Assembly: GCA_021738535.1 (NCBI GenBank)
Contig: JAIPBU010000010.1
Coordinates: 25,202-89,201, forward strand
DNA from: Bacteroidales bacterium
GTDB lineage: Bacteria > Bacteroidota > Bacteroidia > Bacteroidales > VadinHA17
Direction: 5' to 3'
DNA: 64,000 nucleotides
The translations under genes were made by a program, and so were the position numbers. Below the pieces are notes generated by a model. That model was not told the origin of the DNA. It made no database searches and saw only the letters and a list, made by a program, of their open reading frames with translations. Positions 43,736 through 52,620 of this stretch are shown here, piece by piece (position 1 is the stretch's first letter; each line of letters starts with the position of its first letter).

Positions 43736-45952
43736 CTATTGACCCGGTGTTAATTTTTTCAGCAATGCCCTGACATCATCCACGGACTTAACATAGTAGT
43801 CGGCTTTAGTGGTTTTAGTACCAACTTTTATGGTGTAAGCTTCCTCCGGCATGGAGTCAAAAGTATATTCATCGGTCCAGTCGTCTCCAACAGCAAAAAT
43901 GAAATCATAATCGTCATTCCCCATTTTCTGCATTGCTGCCCTGCCTTTATTAATGCCGGAATATTTTATTTCCAGCACCTTGTCTCCGTCCATTATTTCC
44001 AGGTTAAGATTGGCAGTAAGGTATCTTAGCTCATCTTTGAGCTCCCATGCTCTTTGTATACCGAGGTCCGGGTCAGCCTTCCTGTAATGCCACACCAGCG
44101 AGAAATTTTTATGTTCAATAAAAGTCTGGGGTGTCTGGTCAACAAAGAATTCCAGCAGGGGTAATACAGAGTCTTTCCATTCATTATCTATCTGCTCCAT
44201 CATATGCCATTTGCCGTCGGGTTCCCTTAACCACACGCCATGCTCTGCAATGAAATGGAGATTCCATTTGCTTGGGAACCACCTGCCAAGTGTCTCTTTA
44301 TCGCGGCCGCTGATAATGGTAACAGTGTTTTTCTCATCTTTTGTTATATTCTCAAGGATGCTGTATAATTCATCATCGGGACGGGCATCTTCAGGGTTCT
44401 TTTTGAACCATGACAGGGTACCGTCATAATCAAGGAAGAATATTCTCTTTCCTGCTTTTTTGTAAACTGAGAGAATTTCCCTTTTCTTACCGTCACTCAG
44501 TTTCCTTGTTAAGTTTGAGGCCTGGATCTTTTTCACACCTTCGAGTTTCGACATAAACTCACGGGCCCACCTGCCAAGTGTGTATCTTTTTAATCTGTCA
44601 TTCATTACCCTGTTACGCCGCACCTGTTCTTCATCAGGCATCTCAATTGCTTCTTTTATTGCTTTTACAACTGCTCCAAGGTTATTGGGGTTAACCAGTA
44701 TCCCTTCATGCAGTTCTTTGGCCGCACCTGCCAGCTCGCTCAGAATAAGTACTCCTTTCCCGTCAAGCCTTGAAGCCACATATTCTTTTGCAGCCATGTT
44801 CATCCCATCGCGCAGAGGTAAAATAAGGGCTATGTCAGAATAAGCGTAGAGTCCGATCAATTCTTCAAAACTGAAGTGTTGGTTTAGGTAGATGATGGGG
44901 GTCCAGGTAATTGTTCCAAAACTCCCGTTGATCCTTCCCACCATTTCATCAACTTCTCTTTTTAAGCTGTCATAGGAATCCCCTGATTCACCTGATGGCA
45001 GTGCCAGCAGCAGGAAGCTAACCTTCTCCAGGTACTCGGGGTAATCCTGCAGGAAAAGTTCAAATGCCTTCACCCGCTGGGGAATACCCTTAGTGTAATC
45101 AAGCGGGTCAATTGACAGTATAAGTTTTTTATTTTCTGCTTTGCCCAGATGGTGTTCGACCTGCTTCCGTATTTTATTGTCTGAGGGATACCCGTTTTGC
45201 TTCATCAGGCTGATCTCATCTTCAAATTTCTGGTAATAGATTCCCCTCGGGAATGCATCAACCATCAGGGTCCTTTCTTCAATGGCTATCCTGTTGAAAA
45301 CAGTATCGTAACCCATCAGTCGCCTTACACTGCTGAGGAAGTGCCTGGCATATCCAAATGTATGGAACCCGATAAGGTCAGAGCCAAGCATGCCTTCGAG
45401 AATCTCGGTTCGCCAGGGCAATAACCTGAATATTTCGTAGGAAGGGAAGGGTATGTGAATGAAGAGCCCAACAGATATACCTGGTTTTAAGTCCCTGATC
45501 ATACTGGGCAGAAGGAGAAGGTGAAAATCGTGTATCCAGAGTATGTCTCCGTCATTCATCAGGGAGGCCAGTTTTTCTGCATACAGGCTGTTTACTTTTT
45601 TATATGCTTCCCATGCCCTGTCATCATACGAAGTATGCTGGGGGAAATAATGAAAAAGGGGCCAGATAGTGTTTCTTGAGAAATTGTGAACAAAGTAGGT
45701 GTAATCTTCAGGGTCAGAATTAACCGTCACACATTTGCACTTCTTCAGTTCACGCTCCAGCTGTGCTTTCTCCTTTTCATTGCATCGGTAACTCTCCACC
45801 CCGGGATGACCTACCCAGGTGGTGTCATACTGCTCATAAAAATCACTGAGTCCGGGCAGTGAAATGCCATCATCATGTTCTACCTTCATCCCCTCATCAC
45901 TGAATACTATATTAACAGGGACCTGACGTGAAGCAATAAATAATTTTTTCAT
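43736..45952 (-). CDS. Bifunctional trehalose-6-phosphate synthase/phosphatase (OtsA-OtsB fusion)
   Basis: The 738-residue enzyme would make trehalose from UDP-glucose and glucose-6-phosphate. The GT20 domain (about 1-475) has WPLFHYF, WIHDFHLLLLPSMIRD, HIPFPSYEIFR, LDYTKGIPQR and LPLRDGMNMAAKEYVA. The phosphatase domain (about 500-735) has DYDGTL (508-513), ISGRDKETL and AVGDDWTDEY. Two departures stand out: the E. coli Arg262 position (RLDYSKG) is Pro283 here (DPLDYTKG), and the N-terminal GG loop is not evident (GISLPGLSDF). The phosphatase looks intact. It is divergent from the phosphorylase gene, 128 bp apart. Confidence 0.92.
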   Translation of the reverse strand: MKKLFIASRQVPVNIVFSDEGMKVEHDDGISLPGLSDFYEQYDTTWVGHPGVESYRCNEKEKAQLERELKKCKCVTVNSDPEDYTYFVHNFSRNTIWPLFHYFPQHTSYDDRAWEAYKKVNSLYAEKLASLMNDGDILWIHDFHLLLLPSMIRDLKPGISVGLFIHIPFPSYEIFRLLPWRTEILEGMLGSDLIGFHTFGYARHFLSSVRRLMGYDTVFNRIAIEERTLMVDAFPRGIYYQKFEDEISLMKQNGYPSDNKIRKQVEHHLGKAENKKLILSIDPLDYTKGIPQRVKAFELFLQDYPEYLEKVSFLLLALPSGESGDSYDSLKREVDEMVGRINGSFGTITWTPIIYLNQHFSFEELIGLYAYSDIALILPLRDGMNMAAKEYVASRLDGKGVLILSELAGAAKELHEGILVNPNNLGAVVKAIKEAIEMPDEEQVRRNRVMNDRLKRYTLGRWAREFMSKLEGVKKIQASNLTRKLSDGKKREILSVYKKAGKRIFFLDYDGTLSWFKKNPEDARPDDELYSILENITKDEKNTVTIISGRDKETLGRWFPSKWNLHFIAEHGVWLREPDGKWHMMEQIDNEWKDSVLPLLEFFVDQTPQTFIEHKNFSLVWHYRKADPDLGIQRAWELKDELRYLTANLNLEIMDGDKVLEIKYSGINKGRAAMQKMGNDDYDFIFAVGDDWTDEYTFDSMPEEAYTIKVGTKTTKADYYVKSVDDVRALLKKLTPGQ

Positions 45953-46080
45953 TATTTTGTGTATTTAATGACAGTGTATCATTTTTGTATATTAGTGGAA
46001 TAATACTATTACTTTGATTTTTTAATAAAATACTACACCTGCCCTTTATAACCAAATTTTGTAACAAATAGTTTGAAAAT

Positions 46081-49000
46081 ATGATAGGATTTGACGCTGT
46101 TGTTTTTGATCTGGACGGAGTAATCACCAAAACCGCTCTTGTCCACGGCCAGGCATGGAAACGTATGTTTGATGAATTCCTGAAAAAATGGTATAAGGAA
46201 AATAATGAAGAGTTCAGGGAATTTACGCATAGCAGCGACTACCTGCCTTATGTTGATGGTAAACCAAGGTACAAGGGCGTTGCTTCTTTCCTTGAATCCA
46301 GGGGGATAGAACTTGACTACGGTGATCCCTCTGATGATCCGTCAAGGGAGTCCGTCTGCGGACTGGGAAACAAGAAAAACCTTATGTTCCGCAAAGTGCT
46401 GGATGAGGAAGGAGTGAATGTTTATGATTCATCAGTGAAGATGATCAAACAGCTCAAAAAACTGGGTGTCAGGATAGCCGTAGCTTCTTCCAGTAAGAAT
46501 TGTAAGCCCGTACTTGAAGCGGCAGGATTGCTTGACCTGTTCGAGGCCAGGGTAGACGGCGTGGTGTCAGCAGAGCTTGGATTGAGTGGAAAGCCTGAGC
46601 CGGACATTTTTACTGTAGCCTGCGACAGGCTTGGGACGGAATATCACCGTTCGGTTGTGGTTGAGGATGCAGTGTCTGGTGTGCAGGCAGGTAAAAACGG
46701 GAACTTCGGCCTGGTTATTGGCCTGGCCCGTGAGGATAATATGAATGAGCTAAGGGTTAACGGGGGCGATATAGTCCTTGAAGACCTGTCTGAGATAAGC
46801 ATAGACGATATTAATGAATGGTTTGATAAAGGTATCGAAGCAGATTCATGGAACCTTAATTATTATGACTATAATCATTCAAAAGAAAGATCAAGGGAAG
46901 CACTGCTGGCTGTTGGTAACGGCTACCTGGGCACAAGAGGGGCTCTCGAGGAAAGCCGGGCCAATAAGGTTAATTACCCTGGTTCATATATCTCAGGGCT
47001 TTACAACAGGCGTGTATCAGAAGTTGCAGGCAGGGATATTGAAAATGAGGATTTTGTAAATATACCTAACTGGTTGCCCGTGACTTTCAGGATAGGCGAT
47101 GGTGAATGGCTGAGTTTTGGTCCGGAGCCAACAATGAAAATCCTGAGCATTAAGCGCAGGCTTAATTTTAAGAACGGTGAACTGGAGAGGGAACTTGAAC
47201 TGGAAGATAATGATGGTAACAGGACTCTTGTAAAGTCTTCAAGGTTTGCCAGCATGCACTATAAGCATTTAACAGCACTGAAGTACGAAGTAATTCCACT
47301 TAATTACAGCGATACAATAACAATACGTTCTGAGCTTGATGGTAATCATATCAATGCGGGAGTTGAGAGGTACAGTGACCTGAACCAGGATCATCTGAGT
47401 TACATATCTGAGAAAATTGAATCTAACAGATCTTATCTGAAGGCGAGAACAAAGAGTTCCAATGTTATTATTAAACTTGGAGCACGCCATATTCTTAACG
47501 GGAGTGAAGACCTGGAGCCTGTTATGAACTGCGAGTGCTCAAAAGGCAAGGCCTGCCATGACTTTACACTTGAAGCGAAGAAGGGTGAGCCTCTTGTTCT
47601 TGAGAAGCTTGTATCAATCTATACATCGCAGGATAAAAAGGTAACAATTCCCGAAGAACATTCCAGGGAAGCCCTGGAGCGTATGACAGATTACCGGGGA
47701 GAGCTTGACCTTTCAGCAAAAGCCTGGCAGAAGATATGGAATGAGATTGATATCAGCATCGGCGGCGACAGGGCAGCGCAGAAGCTAATAAGGTTACACC
47801 TCTACCATATGATGGTTACATCATCACCTCATCATAAGGATCTTGATGCAGGTATTCCCCCGAGGGGACTGCATGGTGAGGCTTACAGGGGGCATATATT
47901 CTGGGATGAGCTTTATATATTGCCTCTCTATAACATTCATTTTCCGGAAGTGGTCAAATCAGTGCTGATGTACAGGTTCAGGCGACTGGACAAGGCCAAG
48001 GATGCTGCACGCGAAGCAGGATACCGCGGGGCGATGTTCCCCTGGCAGAGCGGAAGCGATGGCAGGGAGGAGACACAGGTAGTGCATCTTAACCCCGTCT
48101 CCGGTGAGTGGGGAGATGATTACAGCAGGCTGCAGAGACATGTAAGCCTGGCTATTGCATATAACCTTTGTAATTATTACAAGGTAAGCGACGATAAAGA
48201 ATTTATGATGAAGAAAGGCGCCGAAATGCTTTTCGAAATATGCAGGTTCTGGGAAAGTAAATGTGAATATGATGAGCAGGAAAAGGGATACCATATTGCT
48301 AAGGTGATGGGGCCGGATGAGTTCCATGAGAAACTGCCCGGCTCAAAAGAGGGGGGGCTTCGCGATAACGCATATACCAATATTATGGTAAGCTGGATGA
48401 TGGATAAAGCCGTTGACTTTTTGAACAGGCTTAGTGAGAAAGAAAGAGCAAAAATATCTGAAAAATATTCTGTTAACAGCGATGAGGCAAACAAATGGAA
48501 GCATATAAGCAGTAAGCTGCTCCTCAGTGTCAGGGATGACGGCATCATTGAGCAATTCAGTGGATATTTTGATCTTGAAGAACTGGACTGGGATGCTTAT
48601 CGTGAAAAATATGGAGATATACACCGGCTTGACAGGATACTGAAGGCTGAAGGCAAATCGCCTGATGCCTATAAACTTTCAAAGCAGGCTGATCTGCTTA
48701 TGGCCTTTTTCAACCTTGGCTTTGATGAGGTAAGTAATATTCTTTCCAGACTGGGATATAAGCTTCCCGGCGATTATGTATCCAAAAATTTCGATTATTA
48801 CCTGGCAAGAACATCACACGGTTCAACACTTTCCAGGCTTGTGCATGCCGACCTGGCCTACAGGCTGGGCTTACATGATTATGCATGGAAGCTGTACATG
48901 GAGGCACTCAGCAGTGACCTGGTAGACATACAGGGAGGAACAACAGGAGAAGGGATACACTGTGGTGTTATGGCAGGAACTGTTTACCTTGTTTTGTCTG

Positions 49001-49242
49001 TTTTCTGCGGACTGGACCTGTCAGGCGAAGATCCGTCTCTCTGCCCCGACCTGCCGGACCATTGGAAATCACTTAAGTTCAATTTCAGATTTCATGGTAC
49101 ATATTTTGAGGTAGCGGTCGTTGATAAAACACTTGAAATATTGGCTCACGACAGCGAAAAAAACAAAATAAAAGTCCATATTTGCGGTGAAAAAATAGAA
49201 CTGGAGAGAGACCGGATCTTTAAAATGAACTTTAAAAAATAA
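46081..49242 (+). CDS. Beta-phosphoglucomutase-GH65 glycoside phosphorylase fusion
   Basis: The 1053-residue protein joins two steps of disaccharide breakdown. The N-terminal HAD domain (about 1-245) is a beta-phosphoglucomutase: DLDGV with Asp10 and Asp12, ASSSKN, and GKPEPDIF/VVEDAVSGVQAG. The GH65 part (about 256-1050) has LLAVGNGYLGTRGA, HIFWDELYILP, FPWQSGSDGREETQ, the acid GPDEFHE (Glu747) and the phosphate-binding THGSTLS-like SHGSTLSRLVHA. A phosphorylase would release beta-glucose-1-phosphate, which the mutase converts to glucose-6-phosphate. Trehalose is the likely substrate because of the divergent synthase gene; kojibiose or maltose cannot be excluded. Confidence 0.93.
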   Translation: MIGFDAVVFDLDGVITKTALVHGQAWKRMFDEFLKKWYKENNEEFREFTHSSDYLPYVDGKPRYKGVASFLESRGIELDYGDPSDDPSRESVCGLGNKKNLMFRKVLDEEGVNVYDSSVKMIKQLKKLGVRIAVASSSKNCKPVLEAAGLLDLFEARVDGVVSAELGLSGKPEPDIFTVACDRLGTEYHRSVVVEDAVSGVQAGKNGNFGLVIGLAREDNMNELRVNGGDIVLEDLSEISIDDINEWFDKGIEADSWNLNYYDYNHSKERSREALLAVGNGYLGTRGALEESRANKVNYPGSYISGLYNRRVSEVAGRDIENEDFVNIPNWLPVTFRIGDGEWLSFGPEPTMKILSIKRRLNFKNGELERELELEDNDGNRTLVKSSRFASMHYKHLTALKYEVIPLNYSDTITIRSELDGNHINAGVERYSDLNQDHLSYISEKIESNRSYLKARTKSSNVIIKLGARHILNGSEDLEPVMNCECSKGKACHDFTLEAKKGEPLVLEKLVSIYTSQDKKVTIPEEHSREALERMTDYRGELDLSAKAWQKIWNEIDISIGGDRAAQKLIRLHLYHMMVTSSPHHKDLDAGIPPRGLHGEAYRGHIFWDELYILPLYNIHFPEVVKSVLMYRFRRLDKAKDAAREAGYRGAMFPWQSGSDGREETQVVHLNPVSGEWGDDYSRLQRHVSLAIAYNLCNYYKVSDDKEFMMKKGAEMLFEICRFWESKCEYDEQEKGYHIAKVMGPDEFHEKLPGSKEGGLRDNAYTNIMVSWMMDKAVDFLNRLSEKERAKISEKYSVNSDEANKWKHISSKLLLSVRDDGIIEQFSGYFDLEELDWDAYREKYGDIHRLDRILKAEGKSPDAYKLSKQADLLMAFFNLGFDEVSNILSRLGYKLPGDYVSKNFDYYLARTSHGSTLSRLVHADLAYRLGLHDYAWKLYMEALSSDLVDIQGGTTGEGIHCGVMAGTVYLVLSVFCGLDLSGEDPSLCPDLPDHWKSLKFNFRFHGTYFEVAVVDKTLEILAHDSEKNKIKVHICGEKIELERDRIFKMNFKK

Positions 49243-49248
49243 GACAGG

Positions 49249-49923
49249 ATGTTAGGTGATGTTCTTTTGATAAATGATATGCACAAGGAAGCTGCCGAGG
49301 CTATCTATGAGGTGATAAAAAAGGACCTGAAAAAGAAAAACGGGAGATACAGGTATGTTGTGGGCATATCAGGAGAATCGGGGTCGGGTAAATCAGAACT
49401 TTCGCATACTCTGGGTAAGAGGCTTAAGGTTGATCACATAAGAGTTAAGGTTATACATACTGATAATTATTATAAGATACAGCCTTTGCTCAGAGAAGAG
49501 TGGCGAAGGAATAAAGGTTTTGATAAAATTGGTCTTGATGAATATGACTGGGTCAAGATCAGGAAAACAATACGTGATTTCAAGGAAGAGCAGGAATGTG
49601 TTATCCCATGTATAGACCTTATCCCCGAACAGGTGGACAAGCTTATTACTGATTTCAGTAAGATCGATCTGCTTGTTATTGACGGTCTCTATGCCATTGA
49701 TGCTGCTGATGTTGACCTGCGTGTATTTATTGATCTTACCTACCAGGAAACAAAGATCAACCAGATCATAAGGATGAAGGAGGAGATGAACACTTTCAGG
49801 TTAAAGATCCTTGATCGTGAGCACCAGGCTGTTTCAACACTCAAGCCAAAAGCTGACCTGATAATTAACAAGGCCTATAAGGTGGTTACGGCAGAAGAAC
49901 ATAGTGTGCAGGTAAGCCATTAG
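49249..49923 (+). CDS. P-loop kinase of the uridine kinase/phosphoribulokinase class
   Basis: The 224-residue cytoplasmic protein has a Walker A GESGSGKSE (42-50), IHTDNYYKI (a substrate-binding aspartate as in uridine kinases), and LLVIDGLYAI as Walker B. It lacks the length of phosphoribulokinase and the full uridine-binding signature. It begins 6 bp after the phosphorylase fusion, so a role in sugar or nucleoside phosphorylation linked to trehalose use is inferred. It ends in a 4-bp overlap with the convergent cytochrome gene. Confidence 0.8.
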   Translation: MLGDVLLINDMHKEAAEAIYEVIKKDLKKKNGRYRYVVGISGESGSGKSELSHTLGKRLKVDHIRVKVIHTDNYYKIQPLLREEWRRNKGFDKIGLDEYDWVKIRKTIRDFKEEQECVIPCIDLIPEQVDKLITDFSKIDLLVIDGLYAIDAADVDLRVFIDLTYQETKINQIIRMKEEMNTFRLKILDREHQAVSTLKPKADLIINKAYKVVTAEEHSVQVSH

Positions 49924-51602
49924 TAACTCATTCCAAAACCATGCCCTTGACCATGACATCTTAATAAGCAATATCCGCTGAACAGACCTGTGTCAACAAA
50001 TTTTGACACACTTGCGCCGCTGTTGGATACTATGTTCATGTCAAAATTTATCAGATTGGAGTTATTTATAGCTGTTCCCTGGGTATTGCTTATGCCATGA
50101 GGATCATGGCAGACATTACAGGGTGTGTTTTCTTCCACAATATGTAAATAATGTTCACCAAATGAATTATCCCCAAGTATTGAATTCCTGTCGTGGCAGC
50201 TGTAGCAAAGCTCGTAGGTTAATGCGGATTCAATGGTATTATCAGCTTTCTCATATCGGTATTTTAAAATATTCGGATATTCTGAGCCATGTGGCCCTGC
50301 AGGCGACCCGGCTCCATTGCTTGCATGGCAATCGGTGCAATAAATAATACTGTTTTCATCATAAAGTGGTGCAATAAGGCTCGGAACATTTGTGTTGGAT
50401 CCAATGCCAGTTACAGGATGGTATGCCGGATTGGTTAAATCGAACTCAAGTCTTGTATTATTTTGTTCAATAAGCCTGGTAGTTGTGGAAGCCGGTTTGG
50501 AGGGACTGTCGGCATGACACCTGAAGCATATCTCATACTGATACTGGACAGGGTTAACAGGATTACCATATTGATTAATTCCTTTAACGCCTGCTGTGAA
50601 TCCTGAGACATCAGGTGCCGATGCAGGTGTTCCTGTTACAGCATGAGGATTATGACAATCTTCACATTCAACATGCATGGTTGATACAAGAGGATCTTCT
50701 TCAGGATCATGTGCCTGGTTATATGATTCAAGGTTATGTTTATAGGGCTTGATGAGCTGTGCATAAATATCAGTTGATGCAACATTGCCATTATGGCAAT
50801 TAAGGCAATTCTGTTCTTCAGAAATATAATGTAACAATCGGTACTTACCTGCTGCACTGTGTGGTTGATGGCAGTTTTCACATGCATTTTCAGTTACGCT
50901 CTCATAAGGTGTCCCGGGCCACGGATCAGTACCGCTTCCATTCCAGGTTGCGGTTGAAGTGTTATGGCTTGAGGGAGTCCAGTAATCCCTTTCATGGCAG
51001 CTAATACAAAGCTCAGAATACTGTGGTGACAGTACCAGGAAGTCAGAATATATGTTTTTGTGAGGATCATGACATGAGGTGCATTGAAGCTTGCCGTTTT
51101 CAAGACCAACGGGGTATGTGAGAGATGATGGATCTTTTAATTGTCCGTCAGCTGATGCCAGGGCTGAATTGAAATCGAAAGATACAGGATGATCATCAGA
51201 AAGGTCGCTTGTAAGATTGGATGATCCCGGGGGGAGATATGTTACCCCTCCCGCGAAATCAATTAAGGTAGTTCTGTTTAAAACATCACCAGGTGCAATA
51301 GTTCCGTCATGGCATGATAGGCATAAAAGGGATGAACCATCTGGTTGTCCTGGTATTGCTTCAATAGTTGAACTCTGATAAAGATCATAAATGACTCCAG
51401 GATCATCCCTGTTCCAGAGTGGACTGTCCGGATTACTGTTATGAGGGGTATGACAAAAAACACATATCTCTGACTCTGAGCTTGCCCTTATGCTCCCTGG
51501 CCCGGAGGCACTTAGATTATGAACTGTATTTACAACTGATTGGGCATGCAGGACGCTTGAATTACAAAAAAGAATGCATATTATGAGATACCTGTTATTC
51601 AT
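49920..51602 (-). CDS. Secreted multiheme c-type cytochrome, 11 CxxCH plus one CxxxCH
   Basis: The 560-residue protein has a signal peptide (MNNRYLIICILFCNSSVLHAQ). I count eleven CxxCH motifs (CVFCH, CLSCH, CTSCH, CISCH, CENCH, CLNCH, CEDCH, CFRCH, CTDCH, CYSCH, CNVCH) and a final CLLRCH with three residues between the cysteines. Residues 24-205 repeat the layout of the tetraheme protein at 57.3-58.0 kb (VHNLS, CxFCHTPHN, PLWNR, CLSCHDGT, DDHPVSF, CTSCHDPH, CISCH). It ends the operon and overlaps the NHL gene by 8 bp. It is probably extracellular or in the periplasm, carrying electrons along a heme wire. Confidence 0.9.
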   Translation of the reverse strand: MNNRYLIICILFCNSSVLHAQSVVNTVHNLSASGPGSIRASSESEICVFCHTPHNSNPDSPLWNRDDPGVIYDLYQSSTIEAIPGQPDGSSLLCLSCHDGTIAPGDVLNRTTLIDFAGGVTYLPPGSSNLTSDLSDDHPVSFDFNSALASADGQLKDPSSLTYPVGLENGKLQCTSCHDPHKNIYSDFLVLSPQYSELCISCHERDYWTPSSHNTSTATWNGSGTDPWPGTPYESVTENACENCHQPHSAAGKYRLLHYISEEQNCLNCHNGNVASTDIYAQLIKPYKHNLESYNQAHDPEEDPLVSTMHVECEDCHNPHAVTGTPASAPDVSGFTAGVKGINQYGNPVNPVQYQYEICFRCHADSPSKPASTTTRLIEQNNTRLEFDLTNPAYHPVTGIGSNTNVPSLIAPLYDENSIIYCTDCHASNGAGSPAGPHGSEYPNILKYRYEKADNTIESALTYELCYSCHDRNSILGDNSFGEHYLHIVEENTPCNVCHDPHGISNTQGTAINNSNLINFDMNIVSNSGASVSKFVDTGLFSGYCLLRCHGQGHGFGMSY

Positions 51603-52599
51603 TATATCCTGTCAGCTTAAATATTTGAATCCTGTTATTATAATTGTCTGAGACATAAATATAATCATTGTCATCTACATATATACCATTTGGTAACCAG
51701 AACTGCCCCTGTCCTCTTCCCTGTGCACCGAAACTGTATAGAAAATTACCCTTCTCATCAAATATCTGTACAGCATGAAAGAGTGCATCCGCCACGTAAA
51801 TATTCCCAAAACTGTCAGTGGCTATTCCTTTTGGCCTGGCCATGTCACCACTTGCATTGCCTGCATTCCCAAAGCAGGAGATAAAATTTCCATTATGATT
51901 ATAAATCTGTACCCTGAAATTCATTGAATCTACAATATATACTCTGCCATTTTTATCGATCCATATATGCGTGGGAAAATTAAATTCCCTATTTCCGGTG
52001 CCACGACTGCCAAGAAATTTTATATGATTACCGTTTTTATCAAGTATCCTTATTCGATGGGCAGATGTTTCCAAAACCCAAATCTGATTACTGACCTTTG
52101 AGTACGCAATACCTGTTGGCCGCTTAAAATCCAGATCCTTTGCAAATGGACTTAGTGTTTTGCCATTTTTTGAAAGCTGGTAAATCCTTTCATCATAGGA
52201 GTCCGTAAATAATATTTTTCCTTCAATATTACATAAACTGACCATTGAAGGCATTGTATTGCCTTTCTTCCTGAATGCTTTTGCTATCCTTAGCTTTCCG
52301 GCATTATATCTAGCAAGGCTGCCGTTTCCCTGGCATAGTATCCAAATGTCGTTTATGTTTTCAGCATATACATCAACCGGGTTACTTATTATGACATCCT
52401 CCTTCCCAAAAAGCAGGTTACCAATGATTTTAAAGAAGTTCTTCTGGTTTTGTGGTAATTCTGAATCAATCTTCCCAATGTACTTAATAGGCTTATTCTC
52501 CTGGGAGTAGATTTGCATGACTCCCATGATGAATAAGGCACAGATAAGGATGAGTCTTATTATTACCTTGAAATTTCTATTCTTCTCACCGAATATCAT
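51595..52599 (-). CDS. NHL-repeat beta-propeller protein (secreted)
   Basis: The 334-residue protein has an N-terminal hydrophobic signal (VIIRLILICALFIMGVMQIYS) that begins about 14 residues in, then six NHL blades (about 95-330) with repeats such as RPTGIAYSKVSNQIWVLE, FPTHIWIDKNGRVYIVDS, RPKGIATDSFGNIYVAD and LPNGIYVDDNDYIYVSD. It lacks a lipobox. It is sandwiched between two cytochrome genes (21 bp gap upstream, 8 bp overlap downstream). NHL propellers of this kind repeatedly occur in electron-transfer cytochrome clusters; a scaffolding or docking role is inferred. Confidence 0.88.
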   Translation of the reverse strand: MIFGEKNRNFKVIIRLILICALFIMGVMQIYSQENKPIKYIGKIDSELPQNQKNFFKIIGNLLFGKEDVIISNPVDVYAENINDIWILCQGNGSLARYNAGKLRIAKAFRKKGNTMPSMVSLCNIEGKILFTDSYDERIYQLSKNGKTLSPFAKDLDFKRPTGIAYSKVSNQIWVLETSAHRIRILDKNGNHIKFLGSRGTGNREFNFPTHIWIDKNGRVYIVDSMNFRVQIYNHNGNFISCFGNAGNASGDMARPKGIATDSFGNIYVADALFHAVQIFDEKGNFLYSFGAQGRGQGQFWLPNGIYVDDNDYIYVSDNYNNRIQIFKLTGYNE

Positions 52600-52620
52600 A
52601 AGGTTTTTCAGTTATGAATG

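Noticed and set aside
45953..46080. Bidirectional promoter between the trehalose genes
   Set aside because: The arrangement requires one, but no TAnnTTTG with a matching -33 element was found on either strand.
47959..48548. Long minus-strand open frames within the GH65 gene
   Set aside because: They are antisense to conserved catalytic segments of the phosphorylase and have biased, low-complexity composition.
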